A DNA stretch of 15,300 nucleotides from JBNJEM01 sp051745935 (lineage in GTDB: Bacteria; Planctomycetota; Planctomycetia; Pirellulales; Pirellulaceae), in assembly GCA_051745935.1 (NCBI GenBank), contig JBNJEM010000112.1, positions 1-15,300 of the forward strand, in the 5' to 3' direction. The notes beneath the pieces are model-generated. The model searched no databases, was not told the DNA's origin, and was given only the letters and a program-made list of their open reading frames with translations. Made by a program: the position numbers and the translations under genes. The stretch's first letter is position 1. Each line of letters opens with the position of its first letter. Positions 15,277 to 15,300 of the stretch are shown one piece after another.

Positions 15277-15300
15277 TTTCGCCCGATGCCCCTCCGGGGC

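Overview
The window looks like an accessory stretch of a moderately GC-rich bacterial chromosome, most likely from a planctomycete of the Pirellula group. This rests on recognition only. The cues are a SEC-C-like N-terminus of the CPGGTGKKIKHC type, a URO-D methyltransferase-like protein, a four-helix-bundle (S23/IVS-like) gene fragment, and dense families of short palindromic repeats. No rRNA, tRNA, CRISPR array, phage genes or intact transposase were seen.

Layout from left to right. Positions 1-284 hold a palindromic MITE-like repeat and an inverted repeat over the end of the first gene. Positions 285-4064 (minus) encode a large MMPL/RND-type membrane protein. Positions 4065-5312 have no convincing gene but carry two copies of an exact-length 104-bp repeat, a 12-bp tandem duplication and several hairpins. 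A plus-strand group follows: a 714-aa protein with a SEC-C-like N-terminus (5313-7457), ribD of riboflavin synthesis (7536-8630), a 76-aa conserved-looking small protein (8640-8870), and a nucleotidyltransferase-fold protein (8761-9507) whose TTG start lies inside the small gene. A second, inverted MITE-like copy sits at 9546-9660. A URO-D-family protein (9813-11273, minus) is divergent from a sigma-54-dependent response regulator (11650-13029, plus), with a heptamer tandem array between them.

Downstream of the regulator is a four-helix-bundle gene fragment (13142-13312, minus). Its homology stops where a 51-bp repeat begins, and that repeat has a second copy at 210-260. Then come a possible 80-aa gene (13516-13758), a cluster of three REP-like hairpins (13797-13972), an EamA/DMT-type transporter (14050-15087, minus), and a third 104-bp repeat copy in inverted orientation (15173-15276).

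The genes do not form one pathway. RibD is the only member of a clear biosynthetic route, and the other riboflavin genes are not here. The regulator has no sensor kinase beside it and the MMPL protein has no adaptor partner. The most unusual parts are the repeat families and the overlapping small-protein/nucleotidyltransferase pair.
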